Below, piece by piece: positions 9,949-20,631 of a stretch of DNA of 64,000 bases. Source of the DNA: Diplolepis rosae (lineage: Eukaryota; Arthropoda; Insecta; Hymenoptera; Diplolepididae); assembly GCA_030998225.1 (NCBI GenBank), contig JAPYXD010000484.1, forward strand, positions 434,001-498,000, written 5' to 3'. How positions within the stretch are numbered: position 1 is the first letter of the stretch; every line of letters starts with the position of its first letter. The notes below the pieces were generated by a model. It searched no databases, had not been told where the DNA came from, and was given only the letters and a program-made list of their open reading frames with translations. The position numbers were made by a program, and so were the translations under genes.

Positions 9949-10345
9949 TTAATTAATCTAACCAAAGTTTATACTTTTCCATACGTTATTAAATTCAATC
10001 AAATTTGTTTCTTGAAATACTGAATACCCCAAAAATTGTACCTACAATTTTTTAAACTTGAAGAAAAAACATTTTACGTTCCAGAAAAATATTTAATTAA
10101 TCTAACCAAACTTTCGTACCATATTTATCAATATTATTGTTATAACATGTTACTATTCCACCGAGTCGTAATTGGACACTATCAATACCATTCTACAGAC
10201 ACTCGAAATACTTCTTTAGGACGTATTTTGCAAAAAATATCGTGTCTACCACGGAGGTTGGTCATTTTGGGACTCGGCCTGAATACATTGTTCCTCGCCC
10301 CAAAAGACCTACTTTACCTCCTAGATACACAATATACTATTTTGA
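9949..10345 (-). repeat. Right module and right inverted repeat of recombinase element
   Basis: 9949-10110 repeats the AT-rich module seen at 7588-7815 in the same orientation. 10111-10345 is the reverse complement of the left arm 6817-7116 minus its CG-rich insert. The outermost shared bases read TATTGTGTATCTAGGAGG in the inward direction on both sides. Confidence 0.88.
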
Positions 10346-11019
10346 TTTTCTGAGAATAATACAGCACGTGAGGAGTTAAAAAAAAAAATTCAAGATCCGT
10401 AGTGTCGATAAGCTGACACGGCTCATGCGTTTCCGCGCACGGAGCAGCCGTGCGCTTGACACGCTATGCTTTGTACAGCAGTGCCGTGTTCAGACACTGC
10501 AGAGCAGTGCCCCAATACTTTTACGCCGTGCGCACGACCATATTCATGCTCATTCCCACTCCCACATGTAATGCGATTTGCGATGGCTCAATCGATGTTC
10601 CTGCAGAGATTGGTTTTTTCAATTCGTTTTGAATAAAATATCTAATTATTGAAGGAACCGCGGTGGAGTTTAAATGGCTTGCTTCTTAAAATAGTTGGAT
10701 GTTTGCAGCTAGGTCATCGGAAAACTGAAAGGTACGTGTTTTTTTAACATCCCTGATCCATAACCTTGAAATTCGACTGTCATTTGATAATTCTATTAGC
10801 ATCTCTTTTGATATTTCGTAATATTGAGATAAAAATATATGTATATGGTGTGTTCCATGCCAAATCGGACGGGTTCAGGACTCCATGTTTCCGATTTACT
10901 TGAAATTTTAAAGATTGATAGACTAACATAGATAATGAAGAAACCCAAAATTTGAGATTTTTTCATGCATTGTTTAAAAAGTTATGGGATAAACAAAAAA
11001 CAAAAATATTGAAGAAATT
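10346..11019. other. Unassigned stretch with a CpG-rich patch
   Basis: 10400-10640 is relatively GC-rich and contains repeated GCAGTGCC and GCCGTGCGC words, for example around 10440-10530. No frame has a recognisable domain. The rest is AT-rich. Confidence 0.4.
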
Positions 11020-11024
11020 TTCTG

Positions 11025-11260
11025 TGAAAAAAGGAACGCTTCCACTCCGCTGGGTATCGAGCCCAGGTCTTTTCAATTGCCGGTCGAATGCTCTGTCATC
11101 TGAGCTACGGAGGTTCCACAACTTTCCTCACAGAAACTTGTTAACGCCAATTCGGCTACGGATGTACCATGAACTATTTAATCAATTTTTCTAAATCATT
11201 TCAGTCGATTATGTCGATCATTAGAAGAGTGTATCACTCTACGTGATAACGGAACTCTAC
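11025..11260 (-). repeat. tRNA-derived SINE-like repeat, minus copy
   Basis: Reverse complement of the unit at 11285-11645. The tRNA-like head lies at about 11045-11118 with GGGCTCGATACCC as the B-box region. The segment carrying ATCACTCTACGTGATAACGG lies to its right, at 11180-11260. The order (tail followed by head on the minus strand) suggests that units once stood head-to-tail or that the two copies derive from a rearranged dimer. Confidence 0.7.
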
Positions 11261-11284
11261 TTTCTCTAGTTTCTAGTTTCTGTG

Positions 11285-11645
11285 AGAAAAGTTGTGGAAC
11301 CTCCGTAGCTCAGATTACAGAGCATTCGACCGGGAATCGAAAGGACCTGGGTTCGATACCCAGCGGAGTGGAAGCGTTCCTTTTTTCACAGAAAATTTCT
11401 TCAATTTATTTCAAATTAATTAGTTGAGTTTGAAGCGTCATTTTTTCCACAGAAAGATTTTCAAATTCTTTAAATATTCTTCAATTTATATTGAAAAATT
11501 CCATCTAGTTTTAAATGACGTTAAATTAATTCTAAATCATAGGTTGATAAGGTCGATATAGTAGAGTACCGTTATCACGTAGAGTGATACACTCTTCTAA
11601 TGATCGACATAATCCACTGAAATGATTTAGAAAAATTGATTAAAA
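11285..11645 (+). repeat. tRNA-derived SINE-like repeat, plus copy
   Basis: 11301-11368 folds as a tRNA: CTCCG pairs with CGGAG, a D stem GCTC/GAGC encloses AGATTACA, an anticodon stem TTCGA/TCGAA encloses a 7-nt loop CCGGGAA, and the T arm is CTGGG TTCGATA CCCAG. A-box TAGCTCAGATT and B-box GGTTCGATACC are good pol III promoter matches. The loop lacks U33 and the other copies differ in the anticodon, so this is a SINE head, not a working tRNA. The tail has T-rich spacers and ends with ATCACGTAGAGTGATACACT and AATGATTTAGAAAAATTGAT. Confidence 0.75.
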
Positions 11646-11650
11646 AAAAA

Positions 11651-12599
11651 ATATGTTTTTGTTCTACTTCAATTATTTAAAACCTGAAAATAGGAAAAAT
11701 TCTGAAATAAATTACACAAACGTATCATTAGATGGCCGAAGTAGTAGCATTTTTCGGAAAAATTTTTATGCCAAATTTAATAACAAAAAAAATGTTTTTT
11801 TCAAACAAATTTATTTTTTGTAAAAAACGCCATTTTTGAAAAATCTGAAAAAATACATAATGATAGCCATAAGTATTACGCACATTTTAGGTATATAATT
11901 AAAATGCGCACTCGAAAATTGTGCGAAATATCAATTTTTTTTGTAATGTGATGCGCGTGTAATCACGATCTTTGATCGAAGGCGTCGAGCGCAACTTCCA
12001 CTATTGCTGTATTACTGTCTATTTTTTCGAGAACATTGTTATCAAAAAGTGATGGGAAGTGATTATTTATTGTTTTATGTTCCCTTTATACTTATAACAT
12101 ATGATTACTGTAATACGTTTTATGATTATATATAAATTATCATTATCAAATAACTTTTTTTATTATCATGAAAATAAATTATTAGATTCTTATAAAAAAA
12201 TTTGTATGGGTTGTCCTTGAAGTATATCCACCATTTTTCCGCAAAAAAATGTTTGAATATTTCTTTCAAACATCCTAAATGTGCAAAGAGATTGATGGTG
12301 TGAAATGCGGTAGAAAAAAATTATAATCTTGAATGTATCGCGTACAAGCGTTGATTTATTTTTTCATGTCAACTGTTTTGATGGTGATCTTCAATTTATT
12401 TTTCACTTTCTATTTTCGTTTCTTAATCTTTATGCCTTTTTGTTGGAGTTCGTGTAACGTTAATTTATTTTGGCACTTTTTTTTGTTTTGGCGAAGACCT
12501 TCGCTTTATTCCCCGCTTTGGTTTTTCGATCCTGAAACAAGTTGCGTATAGTGTTATTTTCTTTTGTAAACTGAGCTTTTCTTTCTTCCATATTTTATT
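11651..12599. other. AT-rich, low-complexity stretch
   Basis: Runs of A and T dominate; no supported gene, repeat partner or RNA seen. Confidence 0.5.
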
Positions 12600-14290
12600 G
12601 TTTTTTCATAATCCGTTTGGAAAGAAACTGCAATCTGATGCAGAATTTGCAACGGAGATTTTGGAAAAAGTTTTTTTTTTATGTTCTACGTCGTCTAAGC
12701 TTTTGCAGTACATGCATCTGGCGGTCGGCGATCGTTCACGTTTATATAAGAATTCACGGAAGCATCCATGGCCCGAAAGTACAATCCACCTCTCCATGTT
12801 GCCGATTTAACCATGCTTTGAAGTTTGGGATGAGCTTGTATGTCCATCGCCCATGGTTTTCCCTGTGCCATCTTTCCTACCTGCTGCGCACCAAATTTCC
12901 CCCGGTCTCGCTTCGTTCTCGTTTTTCATACAGTTCCAGCCTTTCCTTGGCAAGTAGGTCTATTGGTGGGATACCAGCTATGACTCCTATCCCTTCTGCT
13001 GAGATGCTTCTATGCCCACTACAGACTCGTGTACTCATAATTCTCTGCATTCGACGCATTTTTCTCAGAGTGCTATCCCTATTTAGTCCTGTTAGCCAGA
13101 CTGGGGCTGCATAAAGCTGCTGCGAGTGGACTACACTGGCTAGGATTCGTCTCTTGGAGGCTCGTGGGCCCTTTATGTGAGGCATGAGACCTGCTAGAGC
13201 CGTCATGATCCTCTCTGCTTTTTGCGTGGTCCTGTCCATGTGCTCAGAAAAGTTTAGTTTGGAGTCTAGCCACACCCCTAGAAGTTTTATTGCCTTGCTT
13301 GGTACAGTCGTGGCGTCTTGTATCTTGAAGCTTATCGGACTTAACTTCCTCCTTGTGGTTAGTAAAACTGCTTCCGTTTTGTGAGGTGCTAGTTTCAGTT
13401 TCCTCACCCTCATCTATTTAATTATCCTTAGGGTGGCCGAGTCTGCAGCATTTATTAGCATGCCTTCTGACCGCGCTGAGGCTATCATTGCCACGTCGTC
13501 TGCAAAACCTATGAGTTTCACTCCTTCCGGCAGTTCCAGTTTCAGTAGGCCGTCGTACTGTACGTTCCACAGTGTGCAGTGTGTGCAGTGTCGCTGGTCC
13601 GCGACGCGTTCCACCGATTCCATTGTCATTGTGGGGCTGTTTGGGTGGCCGAGAAGCCTTTTCTTCACTATGCCGTATTCTTTGCCCCATATGTCTTTGT
13701 CTACGTTGTCACACACCTCCTTCCATGCGCCCTTCTTTGACCTTTTGATGGCTACTTTTAATGCCTTCTTACTTTGAACGAAATCGCTCCACATAGCATT
13801 TTCCAGTCTGGGTTCGTTCTTCTTGGCTGACCTTCAGTACTTCCTTCTTTTCCGGATACAGTCTTTGCGGAGCTCTGCGATCTCTTTACTTCACCAGTAC
13901 ATAGGCTGCCGTTTGTTGTGGGCTTTCACCTTTGGCATACATTTGTCGCAGACTTTTCTCAGTGTTGCCGAAAGTTTATCTGCAGGTTGATCTGCGAGCG
14001 CTGAGTTTTGGTTGTCAGCTAGTTCCACCAGAGTCTGTCGCAGCTTTGTTTGGTCTAGCTTCCTGGTGTTCCACCCTGGTTTTTGTACGCTCTTATGGGG
14101 TGGTTTGGTTTTCTTCGTGATCAGCTTGAAGGTTATGTATTTGTGGTCACTGATAGTCTCATTTTCGAAGACCTTCCAGCGGACTATATTGGCTCTGATG
14201 CCGGGCGTTGCTATGGTCAGATCGAGTATCAAACCATACCCTCGTCATTCGAAAGTTGGGCTGCGCCCTGTATTTTGGATGACTAAATCG
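12600..14290 (-). mobile_element. R1-like non-LTR retrotransposon relic, second family member
   Basis: Minus-strand pieces in order: end of the endonuclease (13891-14232, with SDHKYITFKL), RT N-terminus joined directly to the catalytic box by a deletion (13414-13794: MTMESVERVADQ then LWNVQYDGLLKLELPEGVKL and IGFADDVAMIASARSEG), RT thumb (12877-13413: KLLGVWLDSKLNFSEHM, VVHSQQLYAAPVW), and the C-terminal CCHC-like region (12606-12797: LSGHGCFREFLYK, CMYCKSLDDVEH). It is clearly related to, but diverged from, the copies at 0.9-4 kb and 27-31 kb. The core of the RT fingers is deleted, so it is dead. No poly-A tail was identified. Confidence 0.8.
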
Positions 14291-15077
14291 TGCTGTGTGC
14301 TGTGTGCATTATTGATATAACTTCAGAAATGATTCACGGGTAGTGATTTTTCAACTGCGACTTCTAAATTCTGAGAGATACAATAGGACTTAGTTTTATA
14401 AACTTTGTCATATATTGACGCTTGCTAGTTTGAGGGTCAGAATAAAAGGGATGCACGCAAGGTAAAGTTAACTGAAGAAAGTATGGTTGAATATACCGAG
14501 TTTGTATTACACTATATTTCCGAACTCCTGAAAATATTTCAGATATTTAGAAAATTTTCAGGGGCAAGACATTCGGTACTTGATTTGATTGCCTCGTAGC
14601 TATACTTGTGGAGTACTTCTGTCCCGTGTCCCTTTGTCGTTTTTTAAATGAGTTCGAATTCGCTATCTATAAATTCGTGTTTTATTTAATTTGAGAACTT
14701 GTAATAAATTTCACAATAGCTTATACTGTTAAATAAATCTAAATGTATTCAGTCTATTTAAATAAATATATATTAAGTTGTAAAAATTACCAGATTGACA
14801 TGCCAAAAGTTCGTAGATACTGTGTAATTAGGCGAACTGGAAACGTTAGCAACTAGACGAAAATAGGGAAGCTATCGCTTGAGCGCTCAGACAGGGAAAA
14901 TATAATAGAGTCAGGAGAGTCACGTTTGCCTCTCTGATCTAATGTTATGAACTCAGGCTAGTTAGTATAAATTGTCAAATCCGTTTGCCATTCTGCAGGC
15001 GCTAAGGTGTCCGCTTAAATAAATAAATATATATATTTATACATTTTCGACTATATAGAAAATTTACTTTTTTATAG
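14291..15077. other. Spacer upstream of the dynamitin exon
   Basis: Intronic or upstream sequence of the host gene. No coding exon was found here; the first dynamitin exon, expected to be short, was not recognised. The segment ends in a T-rich tract and TTTTTTATAG, a good splice acceptor. Confidence 0.5.
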
Positions 15078-15149
15078 GCTTACGATCAAGCAGATGTCTA
15101 CGAAACTACAGACCTTCCAGAATCTGAACAATTGCCTATTTACACAAAG
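15078..15149 (+). CDS. DCTN2: Dynamitin (dynactin subunit 2), internal exon a
   Basis: A 72-bp exon between acceptor TTTTTTATAG and donor GTAATA, both phase 0. It encodes AYDQADVYETTDLPESEQLP followed by IYTK. The string Y/N-D/E-x-x-DVYET-x-DLPE is the conserved N-terminal motif of dynamitin, the p50 subunit of dynactin that links cytoplasmic dynein to cargo and helps hold the dynactin shoulder together. Here it follows directly the expected LPGI segment that should lie on an upstream exon. The next exon in frame is at 46909, after an intron of about 31.8 kb. Assigned from motif recognition; the match of two consecutive exons makes it secure. Confidence 0.9.
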
Positions 15150-15346
15150 GTAATATTATTATTATTAAACATTGCGAATAAAATACTACGGCTGTAGCAT
15201 ATGTGATTAGTCATTTTTAACTTTTACGTCATAATGTCAAAATATGCATATATGGAAAATAGTTCCATAAGTTCTTCTATTAATATATTGACCGTTCGTG
15301 ACCAAAATATTTATATAAAAGATCATTAGTAATTATTTTAATACTC

Positions 15347-15565
15347 GATGTTAGCTCGATACCCATCGGAGTGGAAGCGTTCCTTTTTTCACAGAAAATT
15401 TTTTGAAAATATATATTGAAAATTCCATCTAGTCTTAAATGACGTTAATTCTAAATCACGGGTTAATAAGGTCAATATAGTAGAGTTCCGTTATCACGAT
15501 GAGTGATACACTCTTTTAGTGATCGACATAATCGACTGAAATGATTTAGAAAAATTTAGTAAATA
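15347..15565 (+). repeat. tRNA-derived SINE-like repeat, 5'-truncated copy
   Basis: Starts within the T arm (CTCGATACCCATCGGAGTGG) and continues through TTCCTTTTTTCACAGAAAAT to the tail ATCACGATGAGTGATACACT and AATGATTTAGAAAAATTTAG. It is collinear with 11355-11645 but lacks about 95 bp in the middle. It lies in the large dynamitin intron. Confidence 0.8.
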
Positions 15566-17030
15566 TTTCTACTGTTATATTAGGAATGTAACAATTCTAT
15601 AATCAAATGAATTCCTCGTTTAAGGTAAGGTTCAGAAGAATCAGAACAGAAACTTTTGCGTTTATAAGTTTATTGTAGTTGTGTTTACAATGTTTCTTGA
15701 ATGATAGCATCATAGAGATAGGTAACAAATTACCAATTATTTGTACTTACCGCAAGTTGGTTGTAATTAGTCTTCAGCAGAGTTTAGTAGAGTTCCCTAG
15801 CCTTGGTTTTTAATATGAGTTGATTGATACTTCACTTTCTGAAGTTATTTTGTAGGTTGAATAATCTTGAATGGATTCTAATTTAATATTCTGTATTCGG
15901 GGAGATTCGGGGTTCAAACTTGTAGGATTCCTGACATTTAATTCATTCTCGAAGCTTAAATTGTCTTTCACTTCTTGCGTACTGGGAGGATACTAAGCTC
16001 GTGGTGAATAAATGGTAGAACTAAACTGATAGGTATACCTTGACAAACATAACAGGATTTTTATTTTGATTGATTGATTATTTTGATTTTGTAAACTTTT
16101 CAAAAAATCTGTAAAATAAGAATCAGACAAAAATTATAGGAGCCAAAAGTCTGTATGATTGGGCTAAAGTTAATTTTCAATCAATTGATTTTGATTATTC
16201 TGACAAAAACGAACATAAAACCCATTCTGCAAATTTAGAAAAGCGTTTCTCAAAAGCAAAAACTCTAAAAAAACATGTGGTAATACCACTGTTTTGTTCC
16301 AAAAAATAAAAATGTGATTGAATGCAGAATATTTTCGGCTCATGACAAATCTAAAATCATTCCTGTAATGTAAAATATTTCAAAAACTCATGTTCAAGAA
16401 GTAGTAAAGATTATGTGTAACGTTGTATAAACTCTTTTTATGACATAAATTATTTATCCAATCATGTATTAACGTATAGAGGTATATGACTTCTTATTCT
16501 TCTTGCACAATAAAATTTGTGATTGTTACTCTTTGCCAAAGTAATTAAAAATATTTAATAACTAAAGATCCGTATGATGATAATATTATGACACAATCTA
16601 ACAATTTAATCAAGTATCTATATATTTATTAAGGAATAAAATAAAGTTACTCGACCATGTAGCATTATTCTTTCATTCAAAGAACAATATGGACGGCTTT
16701 AGAATAAAAAGCGTGTTAAAGTGCGGTACTTGGCCGATATACGTAGCGCGTGTGCACACAAAAACGTTATAGTTGTGACTGAACCACTTCGATCTACACG
16801 CTTTTTTTCAGGAATATATGCACAAATGTTTTCAATAAACATTGAAATTGAGATTTTTGTAACGAAAAAAATTCGGATACTTGCTGAGAAAAAAAAAATA
16901 ATTCCCAAAACACTAAAAAAAACTGTGATTGTTTATAAAAATATACAATTTGGAATTTTGTAACGAAATTAAGAGGATGTATTTTTTATACATGAAACTC
17001 GGTTTAAGCCAATTATCAACGAAAAATACA
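15566..17030. other. AT-rich intronic sequence, nothing recognised
   Basis: Intronic sequence without supported coding frames or repeat partners in this window. Short frames at 16.7-17.1 kb have no domain signature. Confidence 0.5.
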
Positions 17031-17059
17031 AACCTTTGCAAAATCTGGGCCCACTTGAG

Positions 17060-17152
17060 AAAGCCTTACCCAAGTCAAAGTTTCATTTTTTCCTCTCAAA
17101 CGTTTCGACTCTGATCGGAGCCCTCATCAGTGATATTTATTTCTAAAATATC
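17060..17152 (-). ncRNA. Hammerhead-like ribozyme core (degenerate), Penelope type
   Basis: On the minus strand CTGATGA (17130-17124) is followed by a stem II candidate, GGCTC and GAGTC closing CGATCA, and then GAAAC (17106-17102). This is the catalytic core order of hammerhead ribozymes. A short hairpin GATATTT/AAATATC (17152-17132) lies just 5' as a closed stem I candidate. Stem II needs one bulged G, and I see no good stem III or GUH cleavage triplet, so activity is doubtful. Hammerheads of this kind are known in Penelope-like retroelements of animals; no Penelope RT is visible nearby, so this may be a lone end fragment. Confidence 0.5.
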
Positions 17153-17160
17153 AAAAAAAT

Positions 17161-18149
17161 TGCTTAAATATTACACATATGGGGCGAAATTCCTCAAGTG
17201 TACCCGCCAAAAAACTTTTTGTCTCCGATTTCCTTCAAAGTCCGCGAAATTATTGTCCTAGTGAACCTCTTTTAATTCCCCTAAGAGAATTTCTCTAGTA
17301 CGACGGGTTGTCAGTATACACGGGCTCGAATTTTCAACCTTTTACCAAATATCCTCAAAACTGATCTTGCTTCTCAGCTGATTTCATTTAAACAGATATG
17401 GATATATGGTTCACTTTTTTCCGCTCGCTAGTCACATGAATGATAAACTACAGCAAACTCTCCTATTTCACCCATTGATCCCAATTCCTATAAGATTACA
17501 GAATGCAGAACCCTACCTGTCGTGGGTTTGATGTTAACGCGTTAGAGGTTATGGGGTTGTAGCGTACTTGGGTCATTGCGAAACCTGCAATTTTTTTTTT
17601 CAATCGGCGATATCTCGGGTTAGAAAAATTGAAATAATACATGTAAATAGTTAATTTAATTAATTTTTATTTATATTTTGTATTTCTTTGTAAATGATTT
17701 CGTGTTCCACGCTCCTGAAACGTTTTGCTTTTGCTGTAATATTGTAAACAATTTTTTTTAATGATCTGTGATTAGCAAAATTCCCTAAAAATTGTTTTGC
17801 GTAAATGACAATTTTCTAACTACGATATATAGATAAACATACTCAAAATGTGATTATATGTGCTACATTATTGCGAGATATTTTCTCCATGAATGGGGGT
17901 GCAATACTAGTCTTATTATTCAAATGTTTCGTGACTATAGAAAAACTGTGGTTGCGTTTAACTAGGTGTAGGAATGACTCGCTGTATGTACTGAATAATC
18001 GACAATTTTATGGGGTCGCTTCGCTATTTTACTATTTTAACTCACATTTTGTGTGATTTTGTAAGGATTCACAATTTGAATTAATATTAGATACATAATG
18101 GGCAACGACAAATTTTAAGTGAATTGGTTGAGGCGTACACATACTTTAG
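17161..18149. other. Intronic stretch without recognised features
   Basis: AT-rich; no gene or repeat partner found. Confidence 0.45.
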
Positions 18150-18890
18150 GTTACGAAATTGAAGCCTGGTGTAGTAAAAGCAATCACATACGGCTTAGCG
18201 CAGTATTATGAACAGAGATTAAAATAAGATGTAAAAAAAAGCCCAGGAATTATACTTTTGTTTGATGTAACCACAAATACAGAAAGATAGAAAGAATTAA
18301 AAACTCTACCGCGTTATTTTTCAGAAAATGATCAGGAAATAGTGGATAGACACTTCCGCACGTATTTTCTAGGTTCTTTAACTTGAAATAATCGCAAGAT
18401 ATCTGAAAGATTCTGTACAAGATTTGACATAGGAGAAATTAATAATATTCGGTTTGGACGGTCCAAACGTTAACAAAGCAGTCTGGAATCTGATGAATAA
18501 TCACATGTTCAAATTTCGTAGTAAAGGATTGCTGGATATAGGAACATGTAATTTACACGTAGTTAAAAGTTCGTTTGTTCTAGCACTATCTGCATTCGGT
18601 TCAGATGTTAGTGAATTTGCAATAGAATTCTACTATTTGTTTCACATTGAGTCTATTGGATGTGAAGATTATGAAAGAATTCAATACTTAAAGAAGGTTC
18701 CAAAACATCGTTTCATAAAACACCCTAGTATTTGCTGATTGTCATTGAAGAAAAGTGTTCTGATTTTGGATGAAGAACAGCCAGCTTTGACAGAATACTT
18801 CCTGAAATTTCTACCAAATAAACTAGGAGTAAGCAAAGCAGTACTCATAAATGTACGGTGACCTTTATTTGAAAATTCTTAAGACAAAGT
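18150..18890 (+). pseudogene. hAT-like or related TE-derived protein relic
   Basis: Fragments in several frames read FDVTTNTER, then ENDQEIVDRHFRTYFLGSL, then the longest frame (18454-18738) beginning MDGPNVNKAVWNLMNNHMFK with GLLDIGTCNLHVV, and finally LTEYFLKFLPNKLG. The strings DGPNVNK, DIG-CNLHV and HRFIKHPS resemble a family of TE-derived proteins with an RNase-H-like fold found in many arthropods, of hAT-like type. A TGA replaces the Trp expected after HPSIC. Several stops and frame changes make it a pseudogene. The adjoining DD41D relic begins just downstream. Confidence 0.45.
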
Positions 18891-18892
18891 AA

Positions 18893-19735
18893 TACAGGGT
18901 TTTCCAATTAGAGGTTTCATTTTGAGTAGCCCGCTATTTTGGCAGCTGTCATAATTCGAGGTGTCATTTTTTTACCGTTGACAACTAAATATTATGCCAT
19001 TAATAAAAATGGAACGATACATGCTTCAACAACGCATTGAAATTGTTAAAATTCACTACAAAAATGGTGAAAATTTTGCTGAAACAGTTCGTAAAGTTAA
19101 CAGTTATCTCAGAAGTTTTTGGGGCTACGTTAATAAGCAGAATTGTCACATTTGGGGCTTGGAAAACCCAAAAATGATTATTGAAAAGTCTCTCTATCTG
19201 CAACGTGTAACTGTTTAGTGCGGTTTTTGGGCAGGAGGGATCATTGGGCCTTATTTTTTTGAAAATGAAGCTGATGCGGCTGTTTCAGTGAATGGATTGC
19301 GCTATCTAACCATGATTAATAAATTTTTATGGCCAGAATCGGAAGATATGGATGTGGACGATGTTTATTCCCAACAAGACGGCGCTAAGTGCGACACAAG
19401 TGGCGAAACCATCGCTCTCTTGCGTGAAAAGTTTCCAGGCTGAATGATTTCTCGAAATGGCGATTACAATTGGCTGCTGAGATCATGCGCTTTAACACCT
19501 CTAGACTTTTTTCTTTGGGGTTACGTGAAAGATAAGGTTTAATCTGATGCTCCTCAGTCAATTCAAGAACTCAAAGAGAAGATTCGTGCTGTTATCGACG
19601 AAGTAGAACCCCAAATGTGAGAAAATTTAATGGAAAATTTCATTAAAAGAGCCGAAGCAAAAACTATATTAGATAAAGCACTAAAGATGAACGACCTCAA
19701 GCAGCCGTTTGTTAATTTTAATATAGAATAGGGAT
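18893..19735 (+). pseudogene. DD41D mariner-family transposase relic
   Basis: The left end ACAGGGTTTTCCAATTAGAG resembles the TIRs of the DD41D elements at 56-58 kb. The coding part starts MPLIKMERYMLQQRIEIVKI and after a deletion continues WGYVNKQNCHIW, GFWAGGIIGPYFFE and QQDGAKCDTSG. The third acidic residue is in LTPLDFFLWGYVK, 41 residues after the second Asp, the spacing of the rosa-type DD41D group. The first Asp region and central N-terminal half are lost, and stops interrupt the frame (for example at about 19216 and 19442). No clear right TIR was found. Confidence 0.75.
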
Positions 19736-19739
19736 ACAA

Positions 19740-20514
19740 ACAAGTTAAATATTTATTTTTTCCCTTTCATGAGTTCGGACCGTTTGCTAGGGTTGTGAAC
19801 TTGGAAGAGTTTCATTTGTATAATTGCGTAAATTAATATATGATTCTACATATCCTTAAATATTTTCAGCTGGGAAATATTGTATTTAAGTTACTCTACC
19901 AGTAAAAATTGTGCGCGTGCTCTCCGTGGGTGTTATTAAACTTCACACTTTAATTTTAACAGTGAAAACTCCTATAACAAAAAGAGATACGGACGATTGG
20001 CTTTCTAGGTGTTTAGATAGACTGGCGCGGGATTCAACGTTCTCACCAGTTTCCCTATCTTTCGGGGCAGGACCGAAATCAGCCATAAGGGAGTGGTGCT
20101 TATTCGGGACATGAATTTTAAACAATTCATTTCATTAAAAAATTTGTATTTGTTTAATTTTAATGAATCAATTGGAATGTGTATGTATAGGAATTATAAA
20201 AATAAATTATTTTTAAATACAACCTAATGTTTTACAATAAATGATTGAATTATTATATTATTATGTCTATAATACGATAATTCAATAATTTATTTTAAAC
20301 AGTATGTTTTATTTAAATTGTTTTTTTAATTACCTTTCTAATAATTAATTTTAATTATTAATTTGATTATTCTAAAATAAACAAATTAACAAAAATTTTA
20401 AAAATCTCTGTAAAACTTTTCCATATTCAGATGTATAAAATGCAATAACTTACCCAGTTTACTGGTGATATCCTGTTTTAAACAATATGCAGATCAAAGG
20501 ATTTCTTGACTTTA
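19740..20514. other. AT-rich intronic spacer
   Basis: No coding or structural RNA signal. A weak resemblance to 6668-6770 is noted there. Confidence 0.4.
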
Positions 20515-20630
20515 AAATGGATATTTGTCGACTGCTAGACGAAAGACCTGGGTTTGAATCTCAGTGCAGTCGAAAGCGTCTTTTTTTTTCACAGAAAGAT
20601 TTCAAATTCCTTAAATTTTTTGAAATTCCT
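20515..20630 (+). repeat. Fragment of tRNA-derived SINE-like repeat
   Basis: CCTGGGTTTGAATCTCAG (T arm with B-box like sequence) is followed by GTCGAAAGCGTC, a T run and TTCACAGAAAGATTTCAAAT, matching the order in the 11.3-kb copy (GGAGTGGAAGCGTTCC, T run, CACAGAAAGATTTTC). It is diverged and 5'-truncated. Confidence 0.55.
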
Positions 20631-20631
20631 T

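Larger units (their letters stand above)
6817..10345 (-). mobile_element. Tyrosine-recombinase element with long terminal inverted repeats
   Basis: Inverted repeats at 6817-7116 and 10111-10345 enclose a two-exon tyrosine recombinase gene (minus strand). Inside the repeats lie a ~150-bp AT-rich module in direct orientation on both sides of the gene (7588-7815 and 9949-10110), an inverted fragment of it at 7223-7300, a GC-rich hairpin block (7119-7222) and a nested foldback element (9333-9944). Known animal Crypton elements carry a similar recombinase but lack long TIRs, so the arrangement is unusual. The alternative is that a Crypton-like element landed in an unrelated TIR element. I could not identify a target duplication outside the repeats. 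Confidence 0.6.

Noticed and set aside
11301..11369. Functional tRNA gene
   Set aside because: Cloverleaf and pol III boxes are present, but U33 is missing, the anticodon differs among copies, and the unit is repeated with a common tail, so it is a SINE head.
1..15077. First dynamitin exon
   Set aside because: No start codon followed by the expected short conserved N-terminus and a donor site was found.
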